From Deltaproteobacteria bacterium (GTDB lineage Bacteria > Desulfobacterota > Binatia > UBA9968), in NCBI GenBank assembly GCA_030688735.1, contig JAUYJC010000124.1, positions 1 to 41,464 of the forward strand: 41,464 bases of DNA, given 5' to 3'. The position numbers were made by a program, and so were the translations under genes. Below the pieces are notes generated by a model. The model had not been told where the DNA came from and did no database searches. It saw only the letters and a list, made by a program, of their open reading frames with translations. Shown here in pieces: positions 20,203-27,293 of the stretch (the first letter of the stretch is position 1; each line of letters opens with the position of its first letter).

Positions 20203-21201
20203 ATGGCCCAAGCTGAATTGATCGTCGATGTTCATCATCATTTCATGCCGCCGATTCTATTCGACCGCCTCGCCGCCCAGGCGGGGGGCAAACGGATCGT
20301 CACCAAGGAGATCAGCCTCACCCTCCACCCGTCGCGCAAAGACCTCGAAGCGCATCTGAAATGCATGGACGAAGCCGGCATATCCGTAGCCATCCTCACC
20401 GACCAGGTCCAGGTGATGGGCGCCGAAGTCGCCAGGGCGCTCAACGACGGCATCGCCGAAATCGAGCGTAAGCACCCGGCGCGTTTCCGCGGCTGCATTC
20501 ATCTGCCGATCCATGAGCCCGAGGCCGCCAAACGCGAGCTTGAGCGCGGCATCAATGAACTGGGGCTGCGCGCCGTAGCGCTGCTCGCCTGCCACCTCGA
20601 ATTGCAGCTCGACAATCCGATCATGAATCCGCTCTTCGAGATCATCCAGAAACACAATCTCCCCATCGTAATTCACCCGCAGTCCAAGCCCACCGGTTCA
20701 GAGACGACTTACAGCCTGGACCGCTGCGTATTTCGGCCGATGGAAACAACTCAGGCGATCGTGCGCGTGATGTGCAGCGTGCTGCCGCGCTTTCCCGAGC
20801 TGCGCTTTATCATGCCGCACCTCGGCGGCGGCACTCCCGCGCTCAAGGGCCGGATGATGGCGTTCTTCGAAACCGACGACGCCGACATTCCGCCCGACAT
20901 GCGCGGCTACCTAAAGACCCAATCGGAGCAAAAAAAATTCGGCTTGACCGAGCGCTTCGAAAAACTGTTTCGCGCGCTCTATTTCGACACGGCCGGAACC
21001 GGCGCCTGGCTGCCGGCAATGGCCGCAGCGCTCAACATCACCACACCCGACCGCATCATGTTCGGTAGCGATTACCCGCTTGAGTGCAAGACCGCGGCGA
21101 ATCTTACGGAATCATTGGAAATGATCCGCCAGGCTCCCTGCTCGGCGGCGGAGAAAACCGCGATGCTTGGCAAGACTGCCGCGGGATTGTTTAAACTCTA
21201 G
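20203..21201 (+). CDS. Amidohydrolase family protein (ACMSD-like)
   Basis: 332 residues of the amidohydrolase-2 family, whose members include aminocarboxymuconate-semialdehyde decarboxylase and other metal-dependent decarboxylases/hydrolases. Metal-site motifs are intact: VDVHHHFMPP at the N-terminus (HxH), LPIVIHPQSKP (His), FIMPHLGGGTPAL (His) and FGSDYPLE (Asp). AAGGAG stands upstream of the ATG. Cytoplasmic; the substrate is unknown, probably a carboxylated aromatic or muconate-like compound. It appears monocistronic, followed by a repeat hairpin. Confidence 0.92.
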   Translation: MAQAELIVDVHHHFMPPILFDRLAAQAGGKRIVTKEISLTLHPSRKDLEAHLKCMDEAGISVAILTDQVQVMGAEVARALNDGIAEIERKHPARFRGCIHLPIHEPEAAKRELERGINELGLRAVALLACHLELQLDNPIMNPLFEIIQKHNLPIVIHPQSKPTGSETTYSLDRCVFRPMETTQAIVRVMCSVLPRFPELRFIMPHLGGGTPALKGRMMAFFETDDADIPPDMRGYLKTQSEQKKFGLTERFEKLFRALYFDTAGTGAWLPAMAAALNITTPDRIMFGSDYPLECKTAANLTESLEMIRQAPCSAAEKTAMLGKTAAGLFKL

Positions 21202-21300
21202 CATCGACAAAGCTCTAGCCAAAAAGTATTTGAAATTCGGAAACGAAGAAGAGATCGGAAAAACCTTGTCTCCCGCAAAGACACCAAGGAAAAACGGTTT

Positions 21301-21402
21301 GTCATTTCGACCGAAGGGAGAAATCTTTCTTAGATCCCTCGCATTCGCTCGGGATGACGGCCCTCGCCCCGTTACTTGGCGCCTTGGCGCCTTGGCGGGA
21401 TA
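21301..21402. repeat. Intergenic hairpin repeat (GTCATTTCGACC/GGGATGAC type)
   Basis: GTCATTTCGACCGAAGGGAG at 21301 pairs with the reverse complement of CCTCGCATTCGCTCGGGATGAC ending at 21358. A following module TTGGCGCCTTGGCGCCTTGGCGGGA (about 21375-21402) recurs near 2870. It may also act as a transcription stop after the amidohydrolase gene. Confidence 0.75.
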
Positions 21403-21448
21403 AATTTTCCTGGAGTCGATCTGTTCAACATTTCCAAGGTAAGTATCT

Positions 21449-22042
21449 ATGATGCCTTTGCGCACAAAAGTGTTGAAGCTGCCTGGACCGATCTCGCTTT
21501 TACTTGCGATCCTGGCGCTGGCAACGCTCTCCATGGCCGCGGAAGTCCCAACTAACGAACGCGCGCGTCTCGACCAGATCGAACAGTCTTTAAAATCCGA
21601 CGTGCCGCGCGTATGGTGCCTGGACGGTAGCTTCACCACTGGCGGACAGCCGACGGACCAGGCTTATGCCAAGGCGGCTGCCAGCGGCTTTCATTCCGTC
21701 CTGAGCCTGCGGACCGCCAACGAAGGGGTCGACCTAGCGCGCGAGCGCTCCCTTGTCGCGAAAAACAAGATGCGCTATTTCAACATTCCGGTTGTCTCCA
21801 GCGCGCCGCGATCGGAACAAGCGGACGAGTTTATTCGCCTGGTCAAAGAAAAATCCAACCACCCGATGCTGATCAATTGCGCCAGCGCCAACCGCGTCGG
21901 CGCTTTCATGATGATCTATCGTGTGCTCGGTCAAGGGTGGGCCGAAGACAAGGCATTGGATGAAGCCATCAAGATCGGGCTCAGAGGTAATGAGCTGAAA
22001 AAGTTCGCCCGCGATTACATCGCTCAGCATAAGCCGAAGTAG
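21449..22042 (+). CDS. Exported protein tyrosine phosphatase-like protein
   Basis: 197 residues. Residues ~10-30 form a signal peptide (ISLLLAILALATLSMAAEV). The rest has the dual-specificity-phosphatase-like fold seen in beta-lactamase-hydrolase-type phosphatase proteins: TTGGQPTDQAYAKAAASGFHSVLSLR, then YFNIPVVSSAP and the P-loop-like LINCASANRVGAFMMIYR. Cys144 and Arg149 are separated by four residues rather than the five of the classical CX5R loop. The helical C-terminus (ALDEAIKIGLRGNELKKFARDYI) is also typical. AAGGTAAG precedes the ATG. Likely periplasmic; whether it is an active phosphatase is unclear. Confidence 0.75.
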   Translation: MMPLRTKVLKLPGPISLLLAILALATLSMAAEVPTNERARLDQIEQSLKSDVPRVWCLDGSFTTGGQPTDQAYAKAAASGFHSVLSLRTANEGVDLARERSLVAKNKMRYFNIPVVSSAPRSEQADEFIRLVKEKSNHPMLINCASANRVGAFMMIYRVLGQGWAEDKALDEAIKIGLRGNELKKFARDYIAQHKPK

Positions 22043-22156
22043 AGCTGAGGTTTTTACACTTCGACGGGGATGAAGCGAATCCGTTTCTGGTCTTAGACTG
22101 TCTCTTTTTCTGTCATTCCGAACGAATGTGAGGAATCTAAAGAGGAAAATAGCTCC

Positions 22157-22194
22157 TGACCCTATTTATCAACTCTGACCCTATTTATCAACTC
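22157..22194. repeat. Perfect 19-bp tandem duplication
   Basis: TGACCCTATTTATCAACTC occurs twice back to back (22157-22175 and 22176-22194) in the gap after the phosphatase-like gene. It follows a GTCATTCCGAACGAATGTG module (about 22113) and AAGAGGAAAATAGCTCC. No transposase is present here. Confidence 0.9.
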
Positions 22195-22316
22195 CGGGCT
22201 CCACTGGCCGTCGGCAAAAGCAGGCAACCGGAATTGCAGAAGGGTATCGCGGAGCTTGTCCTGAGAAAGTCAAAGGGCTCAAGCCATCCTACACGAATGC
22301 CTGGGCGACATTTCTC

Positions 22317-23006
22317 TCAATCACGGGAGGCGGCAGAGAGATAGGTTACGATACGCTTCATCAAGCGCGCGCGAGCTTGTGAAGGCGCGTCCGTGGCCAC
22401 GGCGTCTTCCTCAAGGGCGTGAGATTGTTCTTTGAACCGTGCTGGCCTGACAAGATAAAAGTTGAAAAGAGCCTCCAAGACATCGAGGAGGTATTCTGCT
22501 TCTCCGGGTTCCACAGCGGCGATTAAGCCCGGATGGCTGTTTTTAACAGGGTTGGCAGCGAAGTTTCCCACATCAAGGGTTGCAGCCAATGATGAGGCGA
22601 ACTCCGGGGGGAGAGCTTTTGATGCCAATACGCGATTGATCTCATCACTAAGATCACCTGGTTTAACGTCCGCTCTATCGCGCAGCAGCGCCTGGAGGCA
22701 ATGGCGACTCAAAGCCGCGCTAGCCCGAGGGCTGTCGACGAGAACGAAACACGCTTCGTAGAAATCGCTCAAATAGGGTTCGATAACCTCGGGTGGAAGT
22801 TCTGAGCGGGGCAGCTCTTTGCCCCACGCTTGTATTTCAATGCGGGGAACCTCGGTTTCTGTCTTCGTAGTTGTCAACAGGATCATCGTCCTGTTACAGG
22901 AAAAACACACTCCGGAGTGGATGTCCCAAACACCTATTTTATCCTGTACATGGCGCTGAGTATGCGGGTCGGGTTGCAAATTGTTCGAACAATAGGGACA
23001 CTTCAT
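22317..23006 (-). CDS. DUF4145 domain-containing protein with N-terminal zinc ribbon
   Basis: 229 residues. The ATG at 23006 (MKCPYC) is preferred over that at 23036 because AAGGAGGG is placed correctly before it. CPYC near the start and CFSC about 28 residues later form a predicted zinc ribbon. The body (YLSDFYEACFVLVDSPRASAALSRHCLQALLR...LAATLDVGNFAANPVKN) matches DUF4145, a helical domain often found alone or in restriction and defence-type proteins. Biochemical role unknown. No neighbouring nuclease or helicase supports a defence role here. Confidence 0.82.
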   Translation of the reverse strand: MKCPYCSNNLQPDPHTQRHVQDKIGVWDIHSGVCFSCNRTMILLTTTKTETEVPRIEIQAWGKELPRSELPPEVIEPYLSDFYEACFVLVDSPRASAALSRHCLQALLRDRADVKPGDLSDEINRVLASKALPPEFASSLAATLDVGNFAANPVKNSHPGLIAAVEPGEAEYLLDVLEALFNFYLVRPARFKEQSHALEEDAVATDAPSQARARLMKRIVTYLSAASRD

Positions 23007-23036
23007 GGCAGCACCCTCCTTCTCCGCAGGTATCAA

Positions 23037-23331
23037 TTTTAGGCATTGAGAGGGCCAAAATCCAGACGGGTCATCGTTGCCATCCGTTATCCGCTGCTAT
23101 TTTTCTAGAGTTAGATTTAGAGCTAAGCGTTAGGGGCCAGCCCCCTGGTCCATTCCACTTTCAAGATCGAACGATATGTGATGGCTTCGACACGCCCGAC
23201 CTACGAGAGGCGCGCGCTATTAGATACTTTGCAATGACGCATCCCCCCCCCCAAGAATTTGGACTTCTGGAATACTGTCAGAGTCGCGGCACTTGCGTTT
23301 GGCTAATCAGGGAACTCGATACCACAGAGAT
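23037..23331. other. Intergenic region, no gene recognised
   Basis: About 295 bases upstream of the DUF4145 gene. It contains GGGGCCAGCCCCCTGGTCC, a short GC palindrome near 23130, and a run of ten C near 23243. An open plus-strand frame crosses it but lacks coding character and overlaps the DUF4145 gene antisense. Confidence 0.5.
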
Positions 23332-23904
23332 TCAAGAACAGAGGCCCTTCTCGCGATCGATCCAGGCCTCCAAACATCGCTGAACTAATGTCTCCGGATT
23401 GTTATCGAACAAGACAACACCGCGACTCGGCTTGTTGCAGAAATCGATGACATCCCGAATGTGATCGGCGATGCCGCCGCTCTCTTCCAGCACGCCGATT
23501 ATCTTGCCTTCATCGTAAGCGATGGTGAACTCGTTGAGCGTGCCGGTGGCGCCGCCGAAGATGATGACGATATCGGCGGAGCGGATGTTGATGACGTTGC
23601 GCCCTTTGTAGCCGAAGCCGGTGTAGACGATGACATCGGCGCCCTCTTCCGGCAAACCGTAACGACTGACATGCTCAACGCGGTTTTCAGCGGGTGAGAT
23701 GCCCAGGGCAAAGCCGCCTTGCTTGCGAAATGCCCGCGCCACCAGGTCGGGCAGCCCCGTGGTCGCTCCCGTGACCAAGATGCAATCACGCTTGGCGAGC
23801 GCCGCGCCCAGATCGTCCGCCAGACTCCTTAATCGTTTCTCTTCCCGATCTGAGAGGGCATCATTATTCGATGCGCCCATCACTCCGATCACGGGTCTGC
23901 GCAT
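23332..23904 (-). CDS. LOG-family / TIGR00725-like nucleotide-binding protein
   Basis: 190 residues. VIGVMGASNND at the N-terminus, CILVTGATTGLPDLVARAF, and the glycine-rich loop IIFGGATGTLNEFTIAYDEGKIIGVL are hallmarks of the SLOG/LOG Rossmann-like superfamily. The LOG motif PGGxGTxxE is altered to FGGATGTLNE, as in the TIGR00725 branch. Known LOG enzymes cleave ribose-5-phosphate from nucleotides; this branch is uncharacterised. AGGAAAG precedes the ATG. It follows the CoA-transferase gene after 20 bases on the same strand, so it is likely the last gene of that operon. Confidence 0.82.
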   Translation of the reverse strand: MRRPVIGVMGASNNDALSDREEKRLRSLADDLGAALAKRDCILVTGATTGLPDLVARAFRKQGGFALGISPAENRVEHVSRYGLPEEGADVIVYTGFGYKGRNVINIRSADIVIIFGGATGTLNEFTIAYDEGKIIGVLEESGGIADHIRDVIDFCNKPSRGVVLFDNNPETLVQRCLEAWIDREKGLCS

Positions 23905-23924
23905 GAGCGGACTTTCCTGGGTGA

Positions 23925-25124
23925 TTAGATGACCTTGTCGCGGCGCAGATCGGCAATCTGTCCCGCGTCATAACCGATCTCGCGCAGGATTGCCTCGCTG
24001 TCCTCGCCGAGAGCGGGAATGCGGTCGAAGCGCGCGGGGCTGTCGGTCAGGTTGAGCGGGTTGCCGACAACGGGAACCCGACCGACGGGCGATTCCACCT
24101 CGCGGAAAAAACGGCGCGCAATGAGCTGGGGATGAGCGAGGACTTTGGCGATGCCCCGCACCACTCCGTGGGGAAGCCCGGCTTTTTTTAACCGATCCAA
24201 CCAGTCCGTGTGATCCCTCTCGCGCATGATGTTTTCCATCGTCTCTTCCAAGAGAGCGCGATTTTCCCTGCGTGCCTCCACCGTCGCGAATCGGCTGTCA
24301 TCCAGGAGATCGACACGCTCGAGAACGTTGCGGCAAAACACCTCCCAGTCCTGGACCGTGGCGACCGCGAGATTTACGTACTCGCCGTCGCGCGCAAGAT
24401 AAGGCCCGTAAGGCGTAACATAATGATGTCGCATCCCGACGCGCGCCGCTTCCTCGCCGCGATGCCAATAGTGATGCGGAAAATAGCCGAGCCAGGCGAC
24501 GATCGACTCAAGCATGGAGATATCGATCCTTTGCCCGCGCCCGGTCTTCTCGCGCTCATAGAGCGCGAGCACAATGCCGAGGGCGGCGTACATCCCCGCC
24601 GCGATATCGGAGATGGAAATGCTGGCCTTGGCGGGCCGGTCGGGGTAACCGGTGGTGGCGATGATGCCCCCCTCGCCTTGAATCAAAAGATCGTAAGCCT
24701 TTACGTCACGGTAAGGCCCGTCCTGGCCGTAGCCCGATAGCGAACCATAGACAAGCCGCGGATTGATTTTTGCCAGCGCTTCGTAGCCGAAACCTGACCG
24801 CTCCGCCACTCCCGGCGCGTAATTTTCGAAGAACACGTCGCTCTCGGCCGCCAAGCGGCGAATGATTTCTCTTCCACGCTCCTGTTTCACATCGACCGTC
24901 AGGCTCCGCTTGTTGCGGTTAAGCCAAACGTACCCGGAGGAAAGTCCTTTGACCGCCGAGTCCCAGTGACGAATGAGGTCGCCCACTCCCGGGCGTTCGA
25001 TCTTGATGACCTCGGCGCCCATGTCCGCCAACGTACAAGTCGCAAACGGAGCAGCAAGCACCTGCTCGAAGGCTAAAATTTTGACTCCGTCCAAGGCGCG
25101 CGTCGGTTTCTCGTTAGTTGCCAC
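23925..25124 (-). CDS. CaiB/BaiF family CoA-transferase (class III)
   Basis: 399 residues from a GTG at 25124, preceded by AAAGAGG. The frame is open up to 25187, but those codons lie in repeat sequence. Family motifs: LDGVKILAFEQVLAAPFATCTLADMGAEVIKIERPG at the N-terminus, FFENYAPGVAERSGFGY, and YGSLSGYGQDGPYRDVKAYDLLIQGEGGI, in which D145 corresponds to the aspartate that carries CoA in formyl-CoA transferase. RIDISMLESIVAWLG and the C-terminal NPLNLTDSPARFDRIPALGED are also typical. It moves CoA between carboxylic acids in the cytoplasm. Upstream is MaoC, downstream the LOG protein, all on the minus strand. See the finding on C5 dicarboxylate degradation. Confidence 0.93.
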   Translation of the reverse strand: MATNEKPTRALDGVKILAFEQVLAAPFATCTLADMGAEVIKIERPGVGDLIRHWDSAVKGLSSGYVWLNRNKRSLTVDVKQERGREIIRRLAAESDVFFENYAPGVAERSGFGYEALAKINPRLVYGSLSGYGQDGPYRDVKAYDLLIQGEGGIIATTGYPDRPAKASISISDIAAGMYAALGIVLALYEREKTGRGQRIDISMLESIVAWLGYFPHHYWHRGEEAARVGMRHHYVTPYGPYLARDGEYVNLAVATVQDWEVFCRNVLERVDLLDDSRFATVEARRENRALLEETMENIMRERDHTDWLDRLKKAGLPHGVVRGIAKVLAHPQLIARRFFREVESPVGRVPVVGNPLNLTDSPARFDRIPALGEDSEAILREIGYDAGQIADLRRDKVI

Positions 25125-25140
25125 TATTACCTCTTTCTTA

Positions 25141-25215
25141 AACTTTGAACATTGAACTTGGAACCTTGAACCAGGCGCGCCGTTCAAAGTTCAAGGTTCA
25201 ACGTTCAAAGTTTAA
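25141..25215. repeat. GTTCAA/TTGAAC heptad palindrome
   Basis: Arrays of TTGAAC-type units (AACTTTGAACATTGAACTTG) face inverted units (GTTCAAAGTTCAAGGTTCAA) across a GGCGCGCC centre. It sits in the 98-base gap between maoC-like and caiB-like genes, inside a presumed operon. Related arrays are at 27191, 33716 and 34580. Confidence 0.85.
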
Positions 25216-25222
25216 AATCAGG

Positions 25223-25729
25223 CTACTTGTTCTCTTTGATCTCCGGGAACAAATCCTGCTTCGGCGCGTGCGCTTTCTTCCACACCATGACGCTACGCGC
25301 ATAGTCAATGACAACTTTCCCCTCTTGTTGAATGCCGCGGGTGCGCACCTTGATAATGCCCCATTGGGGCTTCGACTTCGATTCCCGTTTTTCCAGAACT
25401 TCGGATTCCGAGTAAAGCGTGTCGCCGGCGAAGAGCGGATTCGGTAGCTTGATCTCATCCCAGCCGAGAGCAAAGCCGTTTTCGCTGACGTCGGCCACGC
25501 CCATGCCCGCGACGATGGCGAGGGTAAGCGCGCTGTTGATCAGACATTTGCCGAACTCGGTGCGCTTGCCGTACTCGTTGTTAAAGTGGATTTGGTTGGT
25601 GTTGTTAGTGAGCAAGGTGAACCAGATGTTATCCGCCTCCGTGACGGTCCGCCCCAGGCGGCAGCGATAAACGTCGCCGACTTCGAAGTCTTCAAAGAAA
25701 CGGCCTTCCCAGCCGGGCTTCACAGCCAT
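25223..25729 (-). CDS. MaoC-like hydratase (itaconyl/mesaconyl-CoA hydratase-like)
   Basis: 168 residues with a single hot-dog domain. FFEDFEVGDVYRCRLGRTVTEADN begins the domain, and the active-site helix reads LLTNNTNQIHFNNEYGKRTEFGKCLINS, where the usual Asp of D-x-N-P-x-H is Asn while His is kept. The ALGWDEIKLPNPLFAGDTLYSESEVLEKRESKSKP stretch resembles, from memory, the branch annotated as mesaconyl- or itaconyl-CoA hydratase. It would add water to an enoyl-CoA. It precedes the CaiB-type CoA-transferase on the same strand. Sequence upstream is a large palindromic repeat. Confidence 0.87.
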   Translation of the reverse strand: MAVKPGWEGRFFEDFEVGDVYRCRLGRTVTEADNIWFTLLTNNTNQIHFNNEYGKRTEFGKCLINSALTLAIVAGMGVADVSENGFALGWDEIKLPNPLFAGDTLYSESEVLEKRESKSKPQWGIIKVRTRGIQQEGKVVIDYARSVMVWKKAHAPKQDLFPEIKENK

Positions 25730-25772
25730 ATGTTTTCCTCCTCTTTCTGCAACTCACGCTTTCCGCTATATA

Positions 25773-25974
25773 CTAGCTAGCTGCTAAAAAACTCAATTCC
25801 ATGCTTCGACAGGCTCGGCATGAACGGAAAAACCCCAACAACTGCAAGCTTTCCTCCGTTCGCCCTGAGCCCTTCGACTCATCCGTTCGTCCAGAGCTTC
25901 GTCGAAGGATGAACGGGTGGCTCAGGACTGGCTTCGTCGAAGGGTGAACAGATAGTTTTTCAGCGAGCTGCTAA
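25773..25974. repeat. Palindromic MITE-like element with terminal inverted repeats
   Basis: Ends TAGCTAGCTGCTAAAAAACT (from 25776) and AGTTTTTCAGCGAGCTGCTA (to 25973) are imperfect inverted copies. Inside, GCTTCGACAGGCTCGGCATGAACGG at about 25804 pairs with CCGTTCGCCCTGAGCCCTTCGAC at about 25858, and a further TTCGTCGAAGGATGAACGGGTGGCTCAGGA module follows. It lies between the divergent maoC-like and acyl-CoA dehydrogenase genes. The same architecture is seen at 30633-30771. Confidence 0.8.
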
Positions 25975-25996
25975 CCGCTAATTATCGGAGGTGGCG

Positions 25997-27157
25997 ATGG
26001 ATTTCAACCTGACGCAGGAGCAACAGCAGATCCGCGAAGAGATCCGCAAGGTCTGCAAAGAATTTCCCGACGCCTATTGGCGCGCGATCGACGGCAAAAA
26101 AGACTATCCGGAAGCCTTCGTGCGCAAACTTTCCGACCTGGGCTGGCTGGCGGCGTTGATTCCCGAGGAGTACGGCGGCACCGGCCTCGGCATCACCGAA
26201 GCGAGCATTATATTGGAAGAGATCAATCATTCCGGCGGCGTCGCCACCGCCTGCCACGCGCAGATGTATACCATGGGCACGCTCTTACGCCACGGCAATG
26301 ATGAGCAGAAAAAACGCTACCTGCCCAAGATCGCCACCGGCGAGCTGCGCTTGCAAGCCTTCGGTGTAACCGAACCCGACGCCGGCTCGGAAAGCACGCG
26401 CATTCAAACCGCGGCGATCCGAAAAGGCGACAAGTACATCGTCAACGGCCAGAAGATTTTCATCTCCCGCGTGCTCCAGTCCGATCTCATGCTGCTGCTG
26501 GCGCGCACGACACCCTACAATGAGCTAAAGGACAAGACGCGCGGCCTGTCGGTATTCATCGTCGATTTGAAGGTCAACAAAAGCAAAATCGACGTCAAAC
26601 CGCTCGACTTGATGATCAACCACCATACCAACGCGCTCTTTTTCGACAACGTCGAAGTGCCGGTGGAAAATCTCATCGGCGAGGAAGGCATGGGCTTCCG
26701 CTATATCATCGACGGCTGGAACGCCGAACGAATCCTCGTCGCCGCCGAAGCCGTCGGCGACGGCCGCTGGTTCGTCGAGCGCGCGGCGAAATACGCCTCG
26801 GAGCGGGTCGTGTTTGGCCGCGCCATCGGGGCGAACCAGGGCATTCAATTCCCCATCGCCCAGGCCTACGCCCAGATCGAAGCCGCTGATCTCGTCCGTT
26901 ATCAAGCGGCGACGAAATTCGACCGCAAAGAAAAGTGCGGCGCCGAAGCGAACATGGCGAAGTTTCTGGCCTCGGAAGCCGCGTGGGCGGCGGCCAACGC
27001 CTGCCTGACGACGCATGGCGGCTACGGCTTCGCGGTGGAGTATGATGTCGAGCGAAAATTCAGAGAGACGCGGCTGCTAACCGTCGCGCCGGTGAGCAAC
27101 AACCTGGTGTTGGCCTATCTAGGGCAGCATGTGTTGGGGATGCCGAAGTCCTATTAG
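25997..27157 (+). CDS. Acyl-CoA dehydrogenase, isovaleryl/long-chain type catalytic base
   Basis: 386 residues from ATG 25997, with GGAGG five bases upstream (a GTG two codons earlier overlaps that site). FGVTEPDAGSESTRIQT and YIVNGQKIFISRV are the FAD/substrate signatures. At the C-terminus the usual YEGTxEI is replaced by VAPVSNNL, so the standard catalytic Glu is missing. The helix-G segment WNAERILVAAEAVG carries Glu244 where isovaleryl-CoA dehydrogenase has its catalytic Glu (LDLERLVLAGG). This suggests a branched-chain acyl-CoA substrate. Divergent from the MaoC/CaiB operon; the gap is filled by a palindromic repeat. Confidence 0.93.
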   Translation: MDFNLTQEQQQIREEIRKVCKEFPDAYWRAIDGKKDYPEAFVRKLSDLGWLAALIPEEYGGTGLGITEASIILEEINHSGGVATACHAQMYTMGTLLRHGNDEQKKRYLPKIATGELRLQAFGVTEPDAGSESTRIQTAAIRKGDKYIVNGQKIFISRVLQSDLMLLLARTTPYNELKDKTRGLSVFIVDLKVNKSKIDVKPLDLMINHHTNALFFDNVEVPVENLIGEEGMGFRYIIDGWNAERILVAAEAVGDGRWFVERAAKYASERVVFGRAIGANQGIQFPIAQAYAQIEAADLVRYQAATKFDRKEKCGAEANMAKFLASEAAWAAANACLTTHGGYGFAVEYDVERKFRETRLLTVAPVSNNLVLAYLGQHVLGMPKSY

Positions 27158-27190
27158 GCGGTCCGGCAAGGTGCGATCCGTGGCGAGATT

Positions 27191-27278
27191 CGGTTCAAAG
27201 TTCCAGGTTCAAGGTTTAAAGTTTCGGATTAAGAATTCCTGGGAAACTCGGAACCTTGAACGTTAAACCTTGAACTGG
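27191..27278. terminator. TTCAA/TTGAA palindrome between convergent genes
   Basis: GGTTCAAAGTTCCAGGTTCAAGG (27192 on) is followed by an inverted array GGAACCTTGAACGTTAAACCTTGAA (to about 27275). It lies exactly between the convergent acyl-CoA dehydrogenase and MFS genes, so a hairpin there could terminate both. It belongs to the same heptad family as 25141-25215. Confidence 0.55.
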
Positions 27279-27293
27279 ACGCGTCTAGGGGCG

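Noticed and set aside
22871-23383. 170-codon plus-strand open frame near 23 kb
   Set aside because: Overlaps the DUF4145 gene antisense, crosses a run of ten C and shows no recognisable domain or ribosome-binding site.
25137-27278. CRISPR-like array from repeated GTTCAA units
   Set aside because: Units are 7-8 bases, degenerate and mirrored, with no spacers and no cas genes.
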